Positions 12,471 through 25,146 of a stretch of DNA of 64,000 nucleotides are shown here, piece after piece. The DNA comes from Diphasiastrum complanatum (lineage: Eukaryota > Streptophyta > Lycopodiopsida > Lycopodiales > Lycopodiaceae). Each line of letters begins with the position of its first letter. Within the stretch, counting starts at the first letter, position 1. Both the position numbers and the translations under genes were made by a program. The notes beneath the pieces are model-generated. The model did not search any database, was not told the origin of the DNA, and saw only the letters and a list, made by a program, of their open reading frames with translations. The DNA lies in assembly GCA_029204225.1 (NCBI GenBank), contig CM055108.1, positions 18,757,779-18,821,778 of the forward strand, written 5' to 3'.

Positions 12471-13589
12471 ACTGTGTCTTCATTCCCCATTGATGATTAT
12501 GAGCTCCAAAACCTGCAAGATGCAGCACCAAGAAAGGATTTCTTCCAACTTTTGCCTCTCCAAGCTTTCACCTCCTGTGAAGGACTTTCTCACTACATTG
12601 TAGGAGCATTAGAGGAGTTCTCAATATCAAAAAAACCCTTTGTAAAGATACTTTTATTTTTTTTCTTTAGTTTCGACCATCACCAGGCCCAATCACAATG
12701 TATAGATTTGAAATCTACATAACGTAGATCAAATTAACTGAGAAACAAAAATGCATTATAGAAAACTTTGAAATTTGTGTCCGGGCAGCATGGACGTATC
12801 CCATTGGTTTCTTCTTCCTGCCCCACACGTGCTAATCTGCCCGACGTCAATACCTCAAGTTAAGTTTACTGACTATGCTGCTTAGTATAATGAAATTTTC
12901 TAACTATACTAGTTACAATTTTAGAAATACAGTATGTACAGTTACATAAAATATGGAATACGCAGTAACTATGACTATGTTGGCATTCACATTAGATTAA
13001 ATGTGATACGAAAAATTGAAATTAAGTATCATATCAGAGAGATTTTTGGCTCCCAAGCTTTGAAAACAGCAATGGCAAGGAGACCCAGATCTACAATCGA
13101 GTCTGTGATTCTTTACAATGAGAAAGATGAAGCTGATAACTGGAAGCCAATAAAATATACGAAGAATTCATGGGTATTCGACAAAAGAAAAGAGCAAAAA
13201 TGACTTACAAATCTTATTGGAAGCAAAAATTTTGGAGTTTTAGACTTTCCAAAAAGCTGAAATGCAAAAAAGCTTTTTCTTTGCCGGTACTACAGAGTAT
13301 TATCGAGGGACCAAATGTGGTTTTACTATGACGCACATTTGATTTTAGAGACTACATCAAAATGTTAGAGGAACATTGCACTACACCAATAACTGATATT
13401 AGTTTCCAACATCAATTCAAAATTGAAAATGATATTGGTGGCATCACATTGTTGTGGGGAAAGCAATTTCAAACTCTACGGAATGGATACCATCTAAAGG
13501 AGTTTGTTTCTTACAAAGGTTGCCCTCTTCTCAAGTGAAGCTTGCACCTTGGTGTCATCTAATTTCTACCATGGAAGAGCAAAAGGCTC
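12471..13589. other. Unassigned DNA between two copia elements
   Basis: A reading frame at 12934-13203 (89 codons) contains a basic/acidic mix (KTAMARRPRSTIESV...NWKPIKYTKNSWVFD) that resembles a real protein segment but matches no family that I can name. An isolated CACACGTGC is near 12824. Confidence 0.3.
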
Positions 13590-13875
13590 AAAGGGAACGT
13601 TGAGTTAGAATTAAAGCAGAATCACTGTGCTACTATATTGTGGGTCCTATCAGTGGATAAGGATCAGTTGGCCTCGCCACGAGGCAAGTCGACGGGACAC
13701 ACGTCCCACCAACGACAACCTGGGTCATGCATGGGTTGCCTGAGTGAACAACTATATGTATAGTGTAATTTCATTTTGAGAAATATAGTTGCTATGTGAG
13801 CTTGCTGTGGAGAGTGTTTTCTATCTGTGTTACTGTGTAGCATGATCTGTGTTCCTGTGCAAAGCAAATTCTAAG
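13590..13875 (+). repeat. 5' LTR of copia element 2 (left border approximate)
   Basis: This stretch precedes a primer-binding site and a gag-pol of the same orientation. No 3' LTR is present to fix its left border. A TATA-like ACTATATGTATAG occurs near 13750. The border is estimated from where the sequence changes character. Confidence 0.5.
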
Positions 13876-13876
13876 T

Positions 13877-13889
13877 TGGTATCAAAGCC
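13877..13889 (+). other. tRNA-Met-type primer-binding site, element 2
   Basis: TGGTATCAAAGCC differs at one position from the plant copia consensus TGGTATCAGAGCC. It lies just after the presumed LTR end. Confidence 0.8.
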
Positions 13890-15176
13890 GTACAGGGAGT
13901 GTACATAGTACAACATCGCCGTTGAAGACAACTTCGGGAGAACTGTCTTCTGAGAGTTCAGGGTTTACGGCGGGTTGAAGACAGAAGGAGAAACACTGGT
14001 GCAGAGAGTTTAGCACACAGAAGTTTGGTGAGCTTGAGACTGTGTGAGGATTCAGAGACAAGGGTTGGGGCTGAATTAGAACCTAAGCAAACGGAATTTT
14101 GAAATTTCGAAGCAGGCTATTTGGTGTTTGCAGTCAGTGTGCATTCAATCGGACATCATTTGACAAATGAATTGAAGCATAAGAGTTCTAGCAGTAGGGC
14201 GACCTCAGAGCAAGAGGATAGGCTTGTTAGAACATTGTGAATTAGAAGCCAAAAACAGATTTGTGTGAAAAACCCTGGTCTGGGGTTTGGGAGCACAAAA
14301 TCAAAGATTTCTCTCTATACTGATCCATTTTGCAAGTTGTAAAAACCCAGAGGAGGGTGCCTTAGTAGTGCGAATTAGTTTTGAAGAGGCCGTGGGCAAG
14401 CCGCGACCCAGAGAGGGAGAAAGATGGCTAAGGGATGCCATAGCTAGCTGGCTGCGAGCAGGGAGGTCGCGACTCAGTTCGCGCGTGGAACCAAGCAAAT
14501 GGCATAGTGTTTCGAAGTGGGTAGCGCTTACAAGGCTCTCCATTAGTGCACAAGAGTGCTCAGATCCGTTATATAGAGAAGCTACAAGATCAACAGCTCA
14601 ATTCGTGCTATCCAGAAGGGATATCCACAGTTGGATCAGAATCAACCATTGGATGGAGTCTGAAGGGTTGTTGAAGAGGGCCCTAAAGAAGTGAAGTGCA
14701 TTTTGGCCTTCAAATTCATTAAAAAATTTCATACTGGAATTGGAGTTGGGTCCCTTCACACGTGAAGAATGAAGTTTCTTCAAGGTGAAGAAACAGTTCA
14801 AAAACTAGAAAAGTCCCTATTTTTGGGTCCTTTACCCGTTTTGACCCAAACGAAAGGCTATAACCTCCAAACGAAGGGCACCTGGACTGTACTTGCAAGT
14901 ATGGTACATCGAAATAGAGTGATTGCAACGGAAAAAGTGTTCAGAGTGCACCAGAAGTGATTTCACCATTCCACTAGGCACGTAGTTGGGAGTTGACTGA
15001 CTGAGTGCATTTCGGAAGGCGACGCCGATTTGGCTTTCAAATTGGTGGGAAAGTCGCGAGTGGCCTGGTAAGGGAAAAAGTGTAGGTCATTATTTTCAAC
15101 TTTTGACATCTTTGTTGACCTCAGCATACTGTTTTTAGCCTACGGCAGAAGTTTCAAGCAGTTTTGCGATGGCAAC
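13890..15176 (+). other. Long untranslated leader of copia element 2
   Basis: Nearly 1.3 kb separate the PBS from the gag start, long for a copia element. It contains a 135-codon reading frame (14287-14694), relatively Arg/Ser-rich with no domain that I know, and an upstream ATG at 15169 that overlaps the gag start in another frame and stops after eight codons. CTTCACACGTGAAG lies near 14755. Confidence 0.5.
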
Positions 15177-15854
15177 ATGGGAGAGTCCATTTTGAGTGAA
15201 AGTAGCAAATTGGATGGGATTTCCAACTACGCAGTGTGGAAATTCAAAATGAAAAACATTTTGATGGAGAAAGACGTGTGGGAAGTCGTCACAGGTGATG
15301 AGAGAAGGCCGCCAAATGAAGCGGATATTAAAGTGTTTGACAAAAAGATGAGGAAAGCTTTGACCTTCATTAACTTATCAGTGAAGGATCACATCATTAC
15401 CCACATTTGGGTTGCTGTTACACCCAAACAGGCATGGGATGTGCTAAAGGAGCAATTTGAGACGTCAAATCCGTCAAGAATCATGTTTCTGAAGTCAAAG
15501 CTGAATAGTGCCCGAATGGAACAAGGAGAGCACATTCAGACGTACATGACCAAAATCAAGACAATGAGGGATGAACTGCATTCTATTGGTGAGCGCATAC
15601 GTGATGTGGAGCTAGTGCACATTGCATTGTGCAACATTGCAGAACCCTATCAGATGTTTTTGAGCGGAATAGCATCAAGAGAAAGATTGCCAACCTTTGA
15701 CGAGCTCACAGGAATCTTGATGCAGGAAAAGCAACGGCGAGAAATGGTGAAAACTAGATGTCAAAATACTGACAATCAGGCACTTGCGACACGCCAAAAA
15801 CAAGGCAAGAGCAAGGGCAAGAAGAAGTCTAAACAGCAATTTGCCAAGTCTTAG
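15177..15854 (+). pseudogene. Copia gag (UBN2-type), element 2
   Basis: 225 codons. Family hallmarks are LDGISNYAVWKFKMKNIL near the N-terminus, the AWDVLKEQFE segment and the LLxxxP-like FDELTGILMQEKQRRE near the C-terminus. The frame stops at TAG before the zinc knuckle, which follows in another frame at about 15890-15950 (CFHCGGKGHWKSEC, a CX2CX4HX4C motif). A frameshift therefore separates nucleocapsid from capsid. Gag would form the virus-like particle that holds element RNA. Confidence 0.88.
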
Positions 15855-15879
15855 GAGGACGAGGGATCTTCCAGTAAGA

Positions 15880-18477
15880 GAAGAAAGGCAAGTGCTTCCA
15901 TTGTGGTGGAAAGGGCCATTGGAAGAGTGAATGTCGCAAATTCCTGGCAGAACAAGACAAGGGGAAACCAAAACAAATAGGCAACCTTGTCGATGAGGGT
16001 GAGATTGAAGACTCTAGCATCTTCATATCTGCATTGTCATCTAATCAAGATGATCAAGCGTGGTATATTGACTCGGGAGCCACAAGACACATGATAGGTA
16101 ACAAGAATTGGTTTAGTAACATGAAAGTGTTGGATAATGGAATGTCCGTTTCACAAGCAAATGGCGAGGTGTGCAAGATCAAGGGGATAGGCATCGTTTC
16201 AATCCAACTACCTGATGGCAGAATCAGGATGATCAGGGAGGTACTTTACGTACCAAGTTTGAAGAAAAATCTACTTTCTGTTGGAGTCATTACTGATCAA
16301 AAGTTGAAAGTAGAATTTTCCCATGATCGTTGCTTTGTGAAGGATGTGAACCAAAAGCTCAAAGTTATCGCGGATGGAGTAAGAGAGCCCAATAAAAAAT
16401 TATACATGTTGAATGCTACAATCAAGGGGCAACATGGACTTGTATCGTCCATTCCATCGCAAACTGAGTTGTGGCATAAGAGGCTTGGTCACTTGAACAT
16501 AAGAAGCCTCAGTTTGATGAGAAAATTGGAGATGGTAACAAAATTGCCTACCATAGAAGATCACTTGAAATCGATGTGAGAATCTTGTGTATATGGGAAG
16601 CAGCATCGAGAGAAGTTCAATAAAGGAGGTGTTGCAAGAGCAAAGAACATCCTGGATTTAATCCACACAGATTTTTGCGGGCCTACAAGGACCATGTATT
16701 TAGGTAAAGCCTTCTATTTCATGACCTTTATTTATGATATGTCACGTAAGACATGGATCTATTTCTTGAAGAAGAAATCAGATGCATTTGACAACTTCAG
16801 AGCTTCAAAGCATTGGTCGAAAATCAGACAGGTAGGAAGATCAAATTACTAAGATTAGATAGTGGAGGTGAGTACAAGTCTAATGACTTCAATGATCTTT
16901 GTGATCAATGTGGGATTAAAAGACAATTTATGCAAGCTCATACTCCTGCTCTCAATGGTGTAGTTGAGCGCAAGAATCGTACAATTGTGGAAAGTGCCAG
17001 ATCTATGCTAGCTGAGATGAAACTACCAAAAGATTTTTGGTAGTTAGAAGCATGCAACACGGCAGTCTACCTTCAAAATAGAAGTCCTACCATTGCCATA
17101 CCAAAGATAACACCTAAGGAAGCATTCACGAAAGAAGAAACCAAAAGTGAACGACTTGCGAATCTTTGGATGCAAGGCCTTTGTACACATTCCTAAGGAA
17201 GAGAGACGTAAACTTGATGTAAAAGCTATCAAGTGCATATTCCTAGGATATGATGATCGTGTGAAAGGCTATAGATGTTTTGATCCAGTGAAAAACAAAA
17301 TCCATGTAAGTCGTGATGTTATCTTTGATGAATCCAAGATGTATGAAGACGAGGATGCTGAGAAGATAGATACATCCAGTGGAAAAGATGGTATAGTGAG
17401 GATACCACCTGATGATGATCCATTCATTGACCTTCCGAGTGATTCACATGAGGATACATCTCAAGATGCTACTACTCAACCTCAAGAGATAGGTTGGAGA
17501 GGTAGGGACAAACCTTTTGGTGTAAGAAGGATTGAAGTTGCAGGTGACAAATGCAAGGAGAAGGATGTACCGTGGAAACATTTTTACTAGGAAGCCGATC
17601 ACCTGACAGGAAGCTCCCTAAGTGGTTTGAGAGATTGTTGGAGAGCCGTGACATGGATGACTTTCCAGGATCATCTAGCCAAGGAGAGCTACGAAGATCA
17701 ACAAGAGAGAAGACACAACTTGAAAGGTATGAAGCAAATTATGCTCTCTTATCTAGCATTATTCAAAGCAAAGAACCTTCGACTTATGGTGAAGCAAAGG
17801 ATGATGACATTTGGGTCAAGGCCATGGGAGAGGAGATGGAGTCAATCACTAAACATAGCACATGGAACTTAGTAGAACCACCAGTTGGCAAGAAACCCAT
17901 TGGTTGCAAATGGATATACAGGACTAGTTACCATGCAGATGGAAGTACAGCAAAGCACAAGGCAAGATTGGTGATCAAAGGATATGCACAAAGTAAAAGC
18001 ATCGACTATGAGGAGACCTTTGCACCGGTTTGTAAGTGGAATACTCTACGTCTACTTGTTACTTTAGCTTCACATTTTGGTTGGCCTTTGCATCAGATGG
18101 ATGTGAAATCTGCCATGGATCAACCTGAAGGCTTTGTAGCGAAGGGACAGGAAAATAAAGTATGTCGCTTGAAGAAAGCGTTTTATGGTCTTAAACAGAC
18201 ACCACATGTGTGGTATAGCGGGATTGATGCCTACTTTCGTTCAAAGGAGATGGTGAGAACACATTCTGATCCAAGTCTATATGTCTTATGCTTTGATGAT
18301 ATGGTTGCTTTGATTGTTCTTTATGTTGATGACTTGATTATTATGGAAAAAAATCAAGAGATGATAGACATGATCAAGAAAGACCTCATGGAACAATTCG
18401 AGATGACAGATCTCAGCCTGATGCATTATTGCCTTGGAGTAGAGGTGTGGCAAAAAGGAATAGTCAATTTTTTGTGA
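15880..18477 (+). pseudogene. Copia pol (PR-IN-RT), element 2, broken, lacking RNase H
   Basis: Protease has WYIDSGATRHM at about 16060. Pre-integrase has ELWHKRLGHLNIRSLSLM at about 16470, with a TGA after LKSM. Integrase runs through HTDFCGPTRTM, then the LDSGGEYKSN strand and NGVVERKNRTIVE (16.8-17.0 kb). A stop follows KDFW. RT (17551-18477) has GCKWIYRT, KARLVIKGYAQ, FAPVCK, QMDVKSA, YGLKQTPHVW and LYVDDLII. The NAFLNG..YM segment after QMDVKSA is partly deleted. The sequence ends at GVEVWQKG, so the RT end, RNase H, PPT and 3' LTR are missing. At least four frame breaks make it non-functional. Confidence 0.88.
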
Positions 18478-18479
18478 TT

Positions 18480-18914
18480 TTGTCAAAATCCTAATTTTGA
18501 TTGGTTCTCTACATAGTGTGATTTCTAGACTTAATTTGAGTGTGTTTCAATCTTAGGAAGTGGCAAAAGTCATTAGATTGAGGATAGATCATAGGCCGAT
18601 CAAGATTCCATGATTCTATGTGTAGATTTGCTTGGATAAGTGCTAGAAGAGAATTTGTGAGATAGTTTCAAATCTTAGTGATTTCTTTTGAAAGCATTTG
18701 TTGTTGTTCAAAGGAGTGCTTTGTGCATTGAAATAGGTTGAAAGAGAAGATCAGGTCATTGCTACATGGCAACCTCAATTGGAGTCATGTTGGAAGCCAA
18801 TGATAGGCTTACCTCAAGTAACTATTCATTGTGGAAAGTGAGGATGGAGTCACTTCTTGAGATGAATAATGTCTTGGATATTGTTGTAGGTTTGGAGGAG
18901 AGACCAGCAACACA
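18480..18914 (+). pseudogene. Leader and gag start of copia element 3
   Basis: A leader at about 18480-18765 precedes ATG 18766 and a gag N-terminus (MATSIGVMLEANDRLTSSNY, then SLWKVRMESLLEM). After GLEERPATQQ, near 18914, homology stops and the adjoining sequence is copia on the opposite strand. See the inverted block that follows. Confidence 0.8.
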
Positions 18915-20748
18915 ACAAGTTCTTAGAAAGTTGACACTCGGCCTCCTCTTGAATAGCATCTCAAAAGGTGTCCTTCCATCCAAAATAGCACTCGGCCACC
19001 TATTGCACAAGACATTGGCACACAACAAAGCTTGATCCCAAAATGGTTTGTCAAGACTAGCACTTAATCTCATAGCTTTAGCACTTTCACATAAAGTCCT
19101 ATTCTTCCTTTCAGCCACTCCATTTTGTTGTGGGGTCCTTGATGTTGTATACTCCCTCTTGATCCCATGCTCATCACAAAAGGCCTTGAACTTGTTAGAT
19201 ATGTACTCACCACCATTGTCACCTCTCAAGCACTTGATATTTGTGGAAAATTGGTTCTCCCTTACATTCTTGAACTTGAGAAAGACATCATACACTTCAT
19301 CCTTGCTCTTTAGTAGATAGATCCAACAAAATCTACTAAAATCATCAATGAATGCTACATACATCTTAGCTCTACTATTGCTAATTGTAGTAAATTTATG
19401 AATATCCGAATGTACAAGTTGAAAAGGCTTTGTAGATCTAGAAATAGATCTAGTATAAGGTAGTCTACGTGACTTAGACAAAGCACAAGGCTCACAAACA
19501 TGCTTGACATTACTTAAGGAACTTGGAAGACCAATCACGACCTTGTTCCTTGCCATTACCTCCAATGACTTGAATTTGAGGTGTCCCATCCTTTTGTGCC
19601 AAACCTCGTGAATAGAAATTTGCTCCCTTGCAACACATCCAACTTGGTTAGCAATAACACAAGCATCAAGTTTGAACAACTTCCCTTGCCTTTTACCTTT
19701 TCCAATCAAGACATCCTTCCTTTGATCAAACAAGCATCTCCATCAAACTCCACCTTGAGGCCTTTACTTAGCATTTGACTCACACTAAGTAAACTCTTGG
19801 AAATAGATGGAATAAACAAGACATCCTCCAAATGAACATTCCTATTTGTAGAGAGAGAAATAGAAACTGTGCCAATCCCTTTGATTGCACACTCACCATC
19901 ATTGGCTGTGTAGATCACCCTCTTGTCATATCCATATGCCAACAAAGAAGTGAAGTACTCTTTGTGAAAGATCATGTGTGAACTTGCTCCACTTTCAATC
20001 CACCAAGGATCTAGATCTCCATCATTAGCAAGCATACATGAAGACATCACAAAAGCATCATCATTTGCATCTTGAACATCCAAACCATCCTCATCAAGAG
20101 TAAGATTACCTTGCTTGTCTCCTTGATCTCTCTTCTTCTTGTAGCACTCACTTGCAAAGTGTCCTTTGATGCCACAATAGAAGCACTTAAGCTTTGACCT
20201 ATCCTTATTTTTTTCACTTGAAGAAGCATCCACTTGATCTTGCCCTTTAGACCACTTACTTTGGTTTTGCCCTTGAATTTGCCCTTTGTGAACATAACAT
20301 CCTCTTGAAGTGTCGATGTAGATCCACCTCTTGCTTGAAGCCTATATTCCTCATTGATCAAGATCTCTTGAAGATCCATCAAACTTGGCCAAGTCTTTTG
20401 AATAGCAATACTTTGAACAATGTTAACATGAGCATCCAACAAGCCATTAAGAATCACTTGAATAAGCTCTCCTTCCTTAATGCTTTCATCTATGCAAGCT
20501 AACTCTTCATTCAATGCTTTCATTCTCAAAACAAAAGTACTTGGACTTTCTTCATTCTTTTGCAAACAAGAAAAGATTTGCCTTCTTAGAGTCAACACTC
20601 TAGAAGTAGACTTGGATTCATAAAGCTTCTTCAATGAATTCCAAGCTTCCAAAGATGACGTGCACTTACCAACTTCCTTGAGAAGTTCATTGGTAACATT
20701 CATCTTTATCATGTGTAGAGCCTTCTTGGCCCTCTTGTCATACCTCAA
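18915..20748 (-). pseudogene. Inverted copia gag-PR-IN block (element 3)
   Basis: On the minus strand, from 20748, gag resumes at RYDKRAKKALHMIKMNVTNE, the point in gag reached by the plus-strand fragment at 18914. It continues through a zinc knuckle (CFYCGIKGHFASEC, about 20195), protease (WWIESGASSHM; the D of the DSGA motif is E), pre-integrase (VWHKRMGHLKFKSLEVM) and integrase (HSDIHKF, GDNGGEYIS, NGVAERKNRTLCE), ending at KRRPSVNFLR near 18915. Gag and PR are in different frames near 20.05-20.2 kb. No RT follows. Confidence 0.85.
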
Positions 20749-21690
20749 TTGAATTGGAAAAGGTGTTATGGATCTGTTTTTGCAGCATATTACTCAAGTA
20801 AGGTTAAAGGAGCAGCATGGAAGTGTTGTTCAAATCTACTTTACTTGTTCTATCTCATGTTTGAGCATTTTCATGTGGATGTATGCAAATTGTCAAGATA
20901 TGGTAAAACTAGCTACATTGGTGAGCATTGTTTTGATGTTGGATTTGTACTAGCATTCTTGGCTGGTTTTGCTGATGGAAATGAAGCTATTGGAGGTTCA
21001 TTATTTCACTCATTTATGGTTAAGTCATCAAGGCTTGATGGTATCTTGTGGCAAGATGGAGATGGAAGCTCATTCATGGAGTATCATGGTGGATACATGG
21101 AAACTAAGGACAAAGGAGGAGGAGACATGCAGGAAAAAGTTGGCCCTCAAATTGAAATATAGCTCCATGCAAAATTAATTGGCTAACATATTGGGCCCTC
21201 TTTTTTTTTCAATTCAAGGTATAAAAATGGTTTTTTGAAGGCCTTGAAAATCTCTTGAACATCTTTTTATTTAGATTTCAAATTTGAGCCTTATGACATA
21301 ATCATTACAAGTATAGTTAAAGGAGAGTTAGTGGTGGATTAGAATTTATAGATCTAATTTACACCATTGGATGTGCCATGTCATATGGACCACTCCATCT
21401 CAATTGTCACTCTGTCACATTTATTGTTTGTTTGTTGTATTTTTCCAAAGATTTCAGAGTTGGAAGCATGGTGGAATCATTTCATTTACATTCTATTTGA
21501 TTCTTCATGTTCTAGTTACATCTTGATATGTAAAATTGATGTAAGAAATAGTGAAGCATCCCAAGTGGACACTATTCTCTATATCAATTATGGTTGTTTC
21601 TATTTTGAGAATTACATGATCATTGAAAGAAGGTCTATTCTTAGGAAGAAGATCATTCTTATGATGGTTTAAAGCTCTATTCTCAAAAAC
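20749..21690 (+). other. Unassigned block with a 137-codon reading frame
   Basis: The reading frame 20749-21162 starts at the inversion breakpoint. It encodes a product with a hydrophobic Phe/Leu-rich N-terminal part and a Gly/Asp/Lys-rich C-terminal part, and I do not recognise it. It could be host sequence trapped in the element. The remainder to 21690 has no supported feature. Confidence 0.3.
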
Positions 21691-21896
21691 TATGCAAGCC
21701 TGCAAGCATATTGAGATACAATATCATTTTGTGAGGGAACAAGTCATTGCAAAGGAGGTGGAGCTTCAACATGTGTCTTCAAGGGAATGTGTAGCTGATA
21801 TCTTCACCAAAGAATTGGGAAAAGACTTGTTCATGAAGCATAGGACTTCACTTGGAGTATTATCAAAGTCTATGCTAAAACTAGTTGAAGAGGGAG
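21691..21896 (+). pseudogene. RNase H tail of a copia element
   Basis: The frame encodes KHIEIQYHFVREQVIAKEVE, ADIFTKELGKDLF and HRTSLGVLSKSM, the standard copia RNase H C-terminus, followed by a polypurine tract GAAGAGGGAG abutting the LTR. RT and most of RNase H are missing upstream. Confidence 0.9.
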
Positions 21897-22541
21897 TGTG
21901 AAAGATTCAACTAGTTTCATCACATTTTGCAATATTTCCATATTTGGCATATTGAGGCCAAAACTTATTTTAGACTTAGAGGTTGACTTTCAAAAGTTCA
22001 TTAGTCTAAATTTCATTTGAATAAACACTTTTTGAAAGTGTGGGAAAGTTAGAATGCAAGTTTGAGTAGATTCAATTTGAATAGTTGGGTACATTGAATC
22101 TAGACCCAAAATTAGTAGGGTTAGCATTTTGGAGGGAAAGCCAAGTGGCCAAATAGGGTTTGGACCTGCTATAAAAGGATGTAGCTCATGGAGAGAGCTA
22201 TCTTCTCTCTTCTCTATCTCATTTCATGCTTATACATGGTTCTCTTGGGTTCTACTATCCATTGGTGCACTATCTTGGTGATTGCTTGCAATTCTATGTG
22301 TAGAATGATCTATTTTTGCTATTTTTGGATCCACGTGTGTGAAATATAGTAGCTTGCTAGTTTGTATGGATAGAAATAGTACTTTTTAATTTCATTCAAG
22401 TTTGATCAAGTTCTATTGGTGTTTGCATCTCATTTTGTGTGTAGATGCTGATTTTTCTACATTGGTGAGATTGGTAGTGTATTTCTCTTTCTAACCAAAG
22501 ATCATTCAAGTAGATTTGATCTCAAGGATCTGAAATATTTC
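21897..22541 (+). repeat. 3' LTR of copia family X
   Basis: It starts TGTGAAAG right after the polypurine tract and aligns with 4704-5445. TATAAAAGG is near 22172, and CCACGTGTGTGAAAT near 22325. It lacks the CT expansion of its sister. Confidence 0.85.
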
Positions 22542-22544
22542 ACA

Positions 22545-22630
22545 TGCTATGCTTTTGGCACGTGTGACATCCCACAACATGGCCTGAAAGTCATTTACAA
22601 GTGGTAATTGTGCAAACTAGCTTGTGTAAA
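22545..22630 (-). repeat. LTR fragment related to the old copia at 52.7 kb
   Basis: On the minus strand this matches the first ~85 bp of the LTR at 52678 (TTTACACAAGCTAGTTTGC, then GTCACACGTGCC). Confidence 0.8.
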
Positions 22631-22631
22631 T

Positions 22632-23362
<731 letters not shown>

Positions 23363-23900
23363 TGTGAAAGTACATGAAAAAGAAATAATATTAAACTTAG
23401 AAATCTAAGTTTTGGAGTTTGTCCAAACTCGAGGTAGTCTAGGTAACTAGTTTTCTAGTTAGAGTTGAAGTTACTTTTGTCTTCTTAGTGAAGTGTAGAT
23501 CTAGAACCTAGCAAGGAGAATATGAAGCTACTCTTGTAGGTCTAAGATTCACAATAGAGAGATTCTCATTTTTCTACCAATTCTCTTTTGTCATCTAGTA
23601 GAGAGGTAGAAGCAAATTGGCACCTAGAATTCTCTCTCTCTACTTGAGTTCTATAAGGCCATCATGTGTATAAATAAGGAGGCTTTGTACCTCACAAATG
23701 TACTCTTTCATGTAAAGTTTCCATTTCTTCCATTTGATGTGTAAAGTAATGTAGACTGTGATGAATGCTCTTTTGCCTTGATCTTAACTAGCTTACCTTT
23801 GATTTCCATCTCATTGTTTCTCGATTAGAAGCTAGTTTCATGTGCAATCATTCATTCTTTTGATCCTTTGTACTTGATGCAGCTTCACACGTGTGAAAAG
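23363..23900 (+). repeat. LTR of copia family Y, copy 1
   Basis: Starts TGTGAAAGTACATG and aligns with 26799 and 58066. It has TATA-like GTGTATAAATAAGG near 23665 and TTCACACGTGTGAA at 23884-23897, where homology to the other copies ends. Confidence 0.8.
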
Positions 23901-24111
23901 GTGTCATGGTATGATAGCTTGGATAGAAGAATACACATCTAATCATTACTTAGTGAAATGAAATTAACTCTCATCAGTCTTGATGTTTTTCTACCTCTTA
24001 CTAGCACTCAATTTGAAGCAAATAGGTTCCACTTTTTTCATCATCAATTGATGTACTTTCTTTTTGGATTTCTGACCTGTACGACCTACTGTAATAGTCA
24101 CTTCTACCAAT
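23901..24111. other. Leader-like DNA between LTR Y and a gag fragment
   Basis: No PBS of the TGGTATCAGAG type is seen. No other feature is supported. Confidence 0.35.
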
Positions 24112-24693
24112 CATGGTGTATGGAAGGTGAGGATGGAATCCATCCTTGTACTCCATGATTTGATGGATATAGTGAATGGGAATGAGGAGGAGCCTACAAA
24201 TCCTCAAGATATTACTAAGTTCAAGAAGATATCATGTCTTGCTCTTCATTGTTTGAAGCTTAATGTCTCTAATGATGTTTTAGGAGATATTAGCTCATGT
24301 CTTAGTGCACAAGATGCATGGAACACTACAACTTGATGTGTCATGCATTTTTGAATGGTTACCTTGAAGAACAGATATATATGGATCAACATCTAGGTTT
24401 TGTGATGAATGGCAAAGAATCAAAAGTATGAAAAGTCTTTATGGCTTAAAACAGGCTCCAAGAGCTTGGTATGGGAGGTTAAATTCTTATCTTCTTTCTA
24501 TTGTATTCAAGCTTAGCTCATATGATCCATCATTATACTTTAAAAAAGTTGGTAATGGTTCAATCATGTTGCTTGTTTATGTTGACGACATTCTATTATG
24601 TGGTTACAACAACATAGATTTACTAAATGCTACCAAGATCTCTTTAGGAATGGAATTTAAAATGCAAGATCTTAATTATTTACATCATGTACT
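24112..24693 (+). pseudogene. Copia gag joined to RT by internal deletion
   Basis: Gag sequence (WKVRMESI...LMDIVNGNEEEP...LKLNVSND) runs to AQDAWNT near 24330 and is then joined to the RT core: NGYLEEQIYMDQ, a broken frame, SLYGLKQAPRAWYGRL and LLVYVDDILL. Zinc knuckle, protease, integrase and early RT are all missing. The piece ends where LTR Z begins. Confidence 0.85.
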
Positions 24694-25130
24694 TGTTAGA
24701 AATAAATGACTATGCTAAAGTTAATCCATAGGTTACTTTGACCCAAAAGGTCAAGATTTGTGTATATTTAGTTATTTAGGCCATGTTAAGTTTGTCTTAA
24801 GCTCAATTGGATCCAATTTTGGTCATGTAGTAACCCGTGGGTTATTAGGGGCTAATTTTGTTTAGGGGCCCTATCTTGACTTTTGGGGGTGCCCTACATT
24901 TAGTAAGTGGTTAAGCTTAGGTTTTGTTGGCATTTGGCCACATCTCGGCAGAGTACTTGTATGCTCATTGTGTATACCAATTTTTACATTTGCTAAGCGT
25001 TGCTCTCCATTTTTTTGCTTGCATTACTACTTTCTCTCTCTCCTTGAGGGTGCTCATCCTCTTCCCTCATTTGTCTTGTGGAGATTTTTTGATGGTTAGA
25101 TCTTGGTGTCTTGTCTCTTGTTTTCCTACA
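24694..25130 (+). repeat. LTR of copia family Z, copy 1
   Basis: 437 bp, starting TGTTAGAAATAA and ending TTCCTACA, immediately followed by a PBS. An inverted copy is at 30494-30845 and a further fragment at 56931-57205. Confidence 0.88.
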
Positions 25131-25146
25131 TGGTATCAGAGTAACC
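25131..25146 (+). other. tRNA-Met-type primer-binding site, family Z
   Basis: TGGTATCAGAGTAACC directly abuts LTR Z. Confidence 0.9.
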
